Assembly: GCF_024166365.1 (NCBI RefSeq)
Contig: NC_064820.1
Location: 146,588,001-146,652,000 of the forward strand
Source of the DNA: Elephas maximus indicus
Lineage: Eukaryota > Chordata > Mammalia > Proboscidea > Elephantidae
Length of the DNA: 64,000 bases
Direction: 5' to 3'
Shown here: positions 62,795 to 64,000 of the stretch, piece after piece
Layout: each line of letters begins with the position of its first letter
Position numbering within the stretch: the first letter of the stretch is position 1
The notes under the pieces: generated by a model
Database searches by the model: none
The model's input: only the letters and a program-made list of their open reading frames with translations
What the model was told of the DNA's origin: nothing
Made by a program: the position numbers and the translations under genes

Positions 62795-62876
62795 GATGAG
62801 CCTTCCTACATAACTGTGTGATCTTGAGCAAGTTCACTCAGAGCCTCTGGCTCATCTTTAAAAATGATGCTATGGC
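62795..62876 (+). repeat. MIR SINE fragment
   Basis: ACTGTGTGATCTTGAGCAAG and AGAGCCTCTGGCTCATC match the MIR central region. Confidence 0.6.
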
Positions 62877-62949
62877 CTTTCTCCAGCTTCTCAGATCTAA
62901 ACATTGCTCATTCTGTCCTCTACCTAAAGGGTGATCATGTGTCTTTTTT

Positions 62950-63460
62950 TTTGGAAGTAAAATTTCAAGCATATAAAAATAGTCCTTTTGTAAAACTAGT
63001 AACTATTCACCAATTTATACATTGAATAGTATAATGATTCCCCATGTACCCATCATCCAGCTTCAGCAATCATCAGTTCACGGTCATTAGTGTTTTACTT
63101 GCATCCCCACCAGCTTCCCCAATCTTATGCTGTTTGGAAGCAAATCTCAGGCATCGTATCATTTTATCTGTAAATATTTCATACCCACTGCCACCAAGTC
63201 AATTCTGACTCATAGTGACCTCATAGGGTTTCCAAGGCTGTAAATCTCTACAGAAGCAGACTGGTACATCTTTCTCCCTTGGGGCCACTGGTGGTTTTGA
63301 ACCGCCAATCTTTTGGTTAACAGTCCATCGCTTTAACCACCACACCACCAGGGGACCAAATGTTATATGTTTCTCTAAAAGTTAAAGAGTCATTTTGTAA
63401 CATAATTATTCAAATTAATGATAATTCCTTAATATCCATGTGATCATGTTTTAGGAAGCA
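62950..63460. repeat. Old L1 3'UTR-like sequence split by a SINE
   Basis: TAATGATTCCCCATGTACCC and AATCTCAGGCATCGTATCAT, resumed after the SINE by AATTCCTTAATATCCATG. Same family as 47690-48270. Confidence 0.55.
63182..63357 (-). repeat. AfroSINE with internal deletion
   Basis: CCCACTGCCACCAAGTCAAT, then GACCTCATAGGGTTTCCAAG, then ACCACACCACCAGGGGAC head. The stretch between CTCATAG and GGGTTTCC, which usually holds AGAACTGCCCCA, is missing. Confidence 0.9.
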
Positions 63461-64000
63461 AATGAAAAACGTTGACCATTGGTGAGAAGTGAAATACTGC
63501 CATTTCCACAGGCTCTGCCATTACATGGGACATGTTTGTAACGTTGCTGAAAAGTTTCCAGAAAGTGGGTGACAAGATCTCATAACCAAATCCCAAGTGC
63601 TTCTCATTTAGAAGGCAGACCTAATTTTTACTATTTGTTTATTCTGCACTTAGGGGTGGGGAAGCATGGGACAAACACCCCATGAAAGGAAAATCAGAGA
63701 GCCTGCCTCATCATGAGTGATTCCCTTTGGATAAGTGGAGACGCTATGTAATTAGCCAATGTCATGGTGTCACATATTAACACAGCTCAGGAATGCAAGC
63801 ACTGTGGGAGAGGGAATTACTTGCAGATCCAGAACACAGTCCAGAAACAACAGTCTATGAGAGTTTTCCAATGCTTTATTTTGTTGGTTTCAGTTTCTTT
63901 GGAAATATTTTAGGAATTTATTACAAACATATAACATGTTTAGTGCCATCCATAAGGATTAGACGAGACTATGGAGTCATGTAAAAAAGAGTTTTAGTTT
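63461..64000. other. Intergenic end of window, nothing recognised
   Basis: No gene or repeat assigned. Confidence 0.35.

Noticed and set aside
42500-64000. Exons of CDKL3 or UBE2B, expected on the upstream side
   Set aside because: No kinase or ubiquitin-conjugating motifs were found in this stretch.

Overview
The window is mammalian nuclear DNA, almost certainly from an afrotherian and most likely an elephant or close paenungulate relative. It is dense with copies of a tRNA-derived SINE of the AfroSINE/PSINE type, whose signature head reads roughly GGAGCCCTGGTGGCACAG and whose 3' part reads CTATGAGTCGGAATCGACTC. It also carries RTE-class LINEs whose 3' tail matches the tail of that SINE, a pairing typical of Afrotheria. 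Ancient repeats shared by all placental mammals (MIR, L2, L1, Tigger1, a MER5-like element, an MLT1-like LTR) make up much of the rest.

One protein-coding gene is supported: PPP2CA, the alpha isoform of the protein phosphatase 2A catalytic subunit. It lies on the minus strand with seven coding exons between 31024 and 5891. Every splice junction is GT-AG and the exons sum to 930 nt, coding for 309 residues plus a stop. All metal and catalytic residues and the TPDYFL tail are present. Exon 1 sits in a CpG island (about 30.58-32.1 kb) with a consensus CRE, two NRF1-type sites and no TATA box. The plus strand of exon 1 contains the sequence of mature miR-3661. The 3'UTR runs left from 5890 with poly(A) signal candidates near 5.2 and 5.1 kb.

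Layout: 1-4.4 kb is gene-free flank downstream of PPP2CA with a few SINEs; about 4.4-5.9 kb is 3'UTR or possible 3'UTR; 5.9-12.1 kb holds exons 7 to 2; 12.1-30.9 kb is the 18.9-kb intron 1, filled with L1 3' ends and AfroSINEs; 30.6-32.1 kb is the promoter CpG island; 32.1-64 kb is intergenic DNA upstream of PPP2CA. The intergenic part contains three RTE LINEs (38.1-42.2, 45.2-46.3 and 52.0-55.1 kb), an L1 (56.5-61.5 kb) and a four-deep nest of MIR, RTE, Tigger1 and an LTR. All transposon reading frames are broken.

I found no undescribed biological system. The most interesting points are structural: four copies of one target-site duplication around serial SINE insertions (23.1-23.5 kb), the four-level nest with readable target duplications, a deletion joining Tigger1 to RTE, an L1 insertion made only of 3'UTR, and the conserved microRNA sequence antisense to PPP2CA exon 1.
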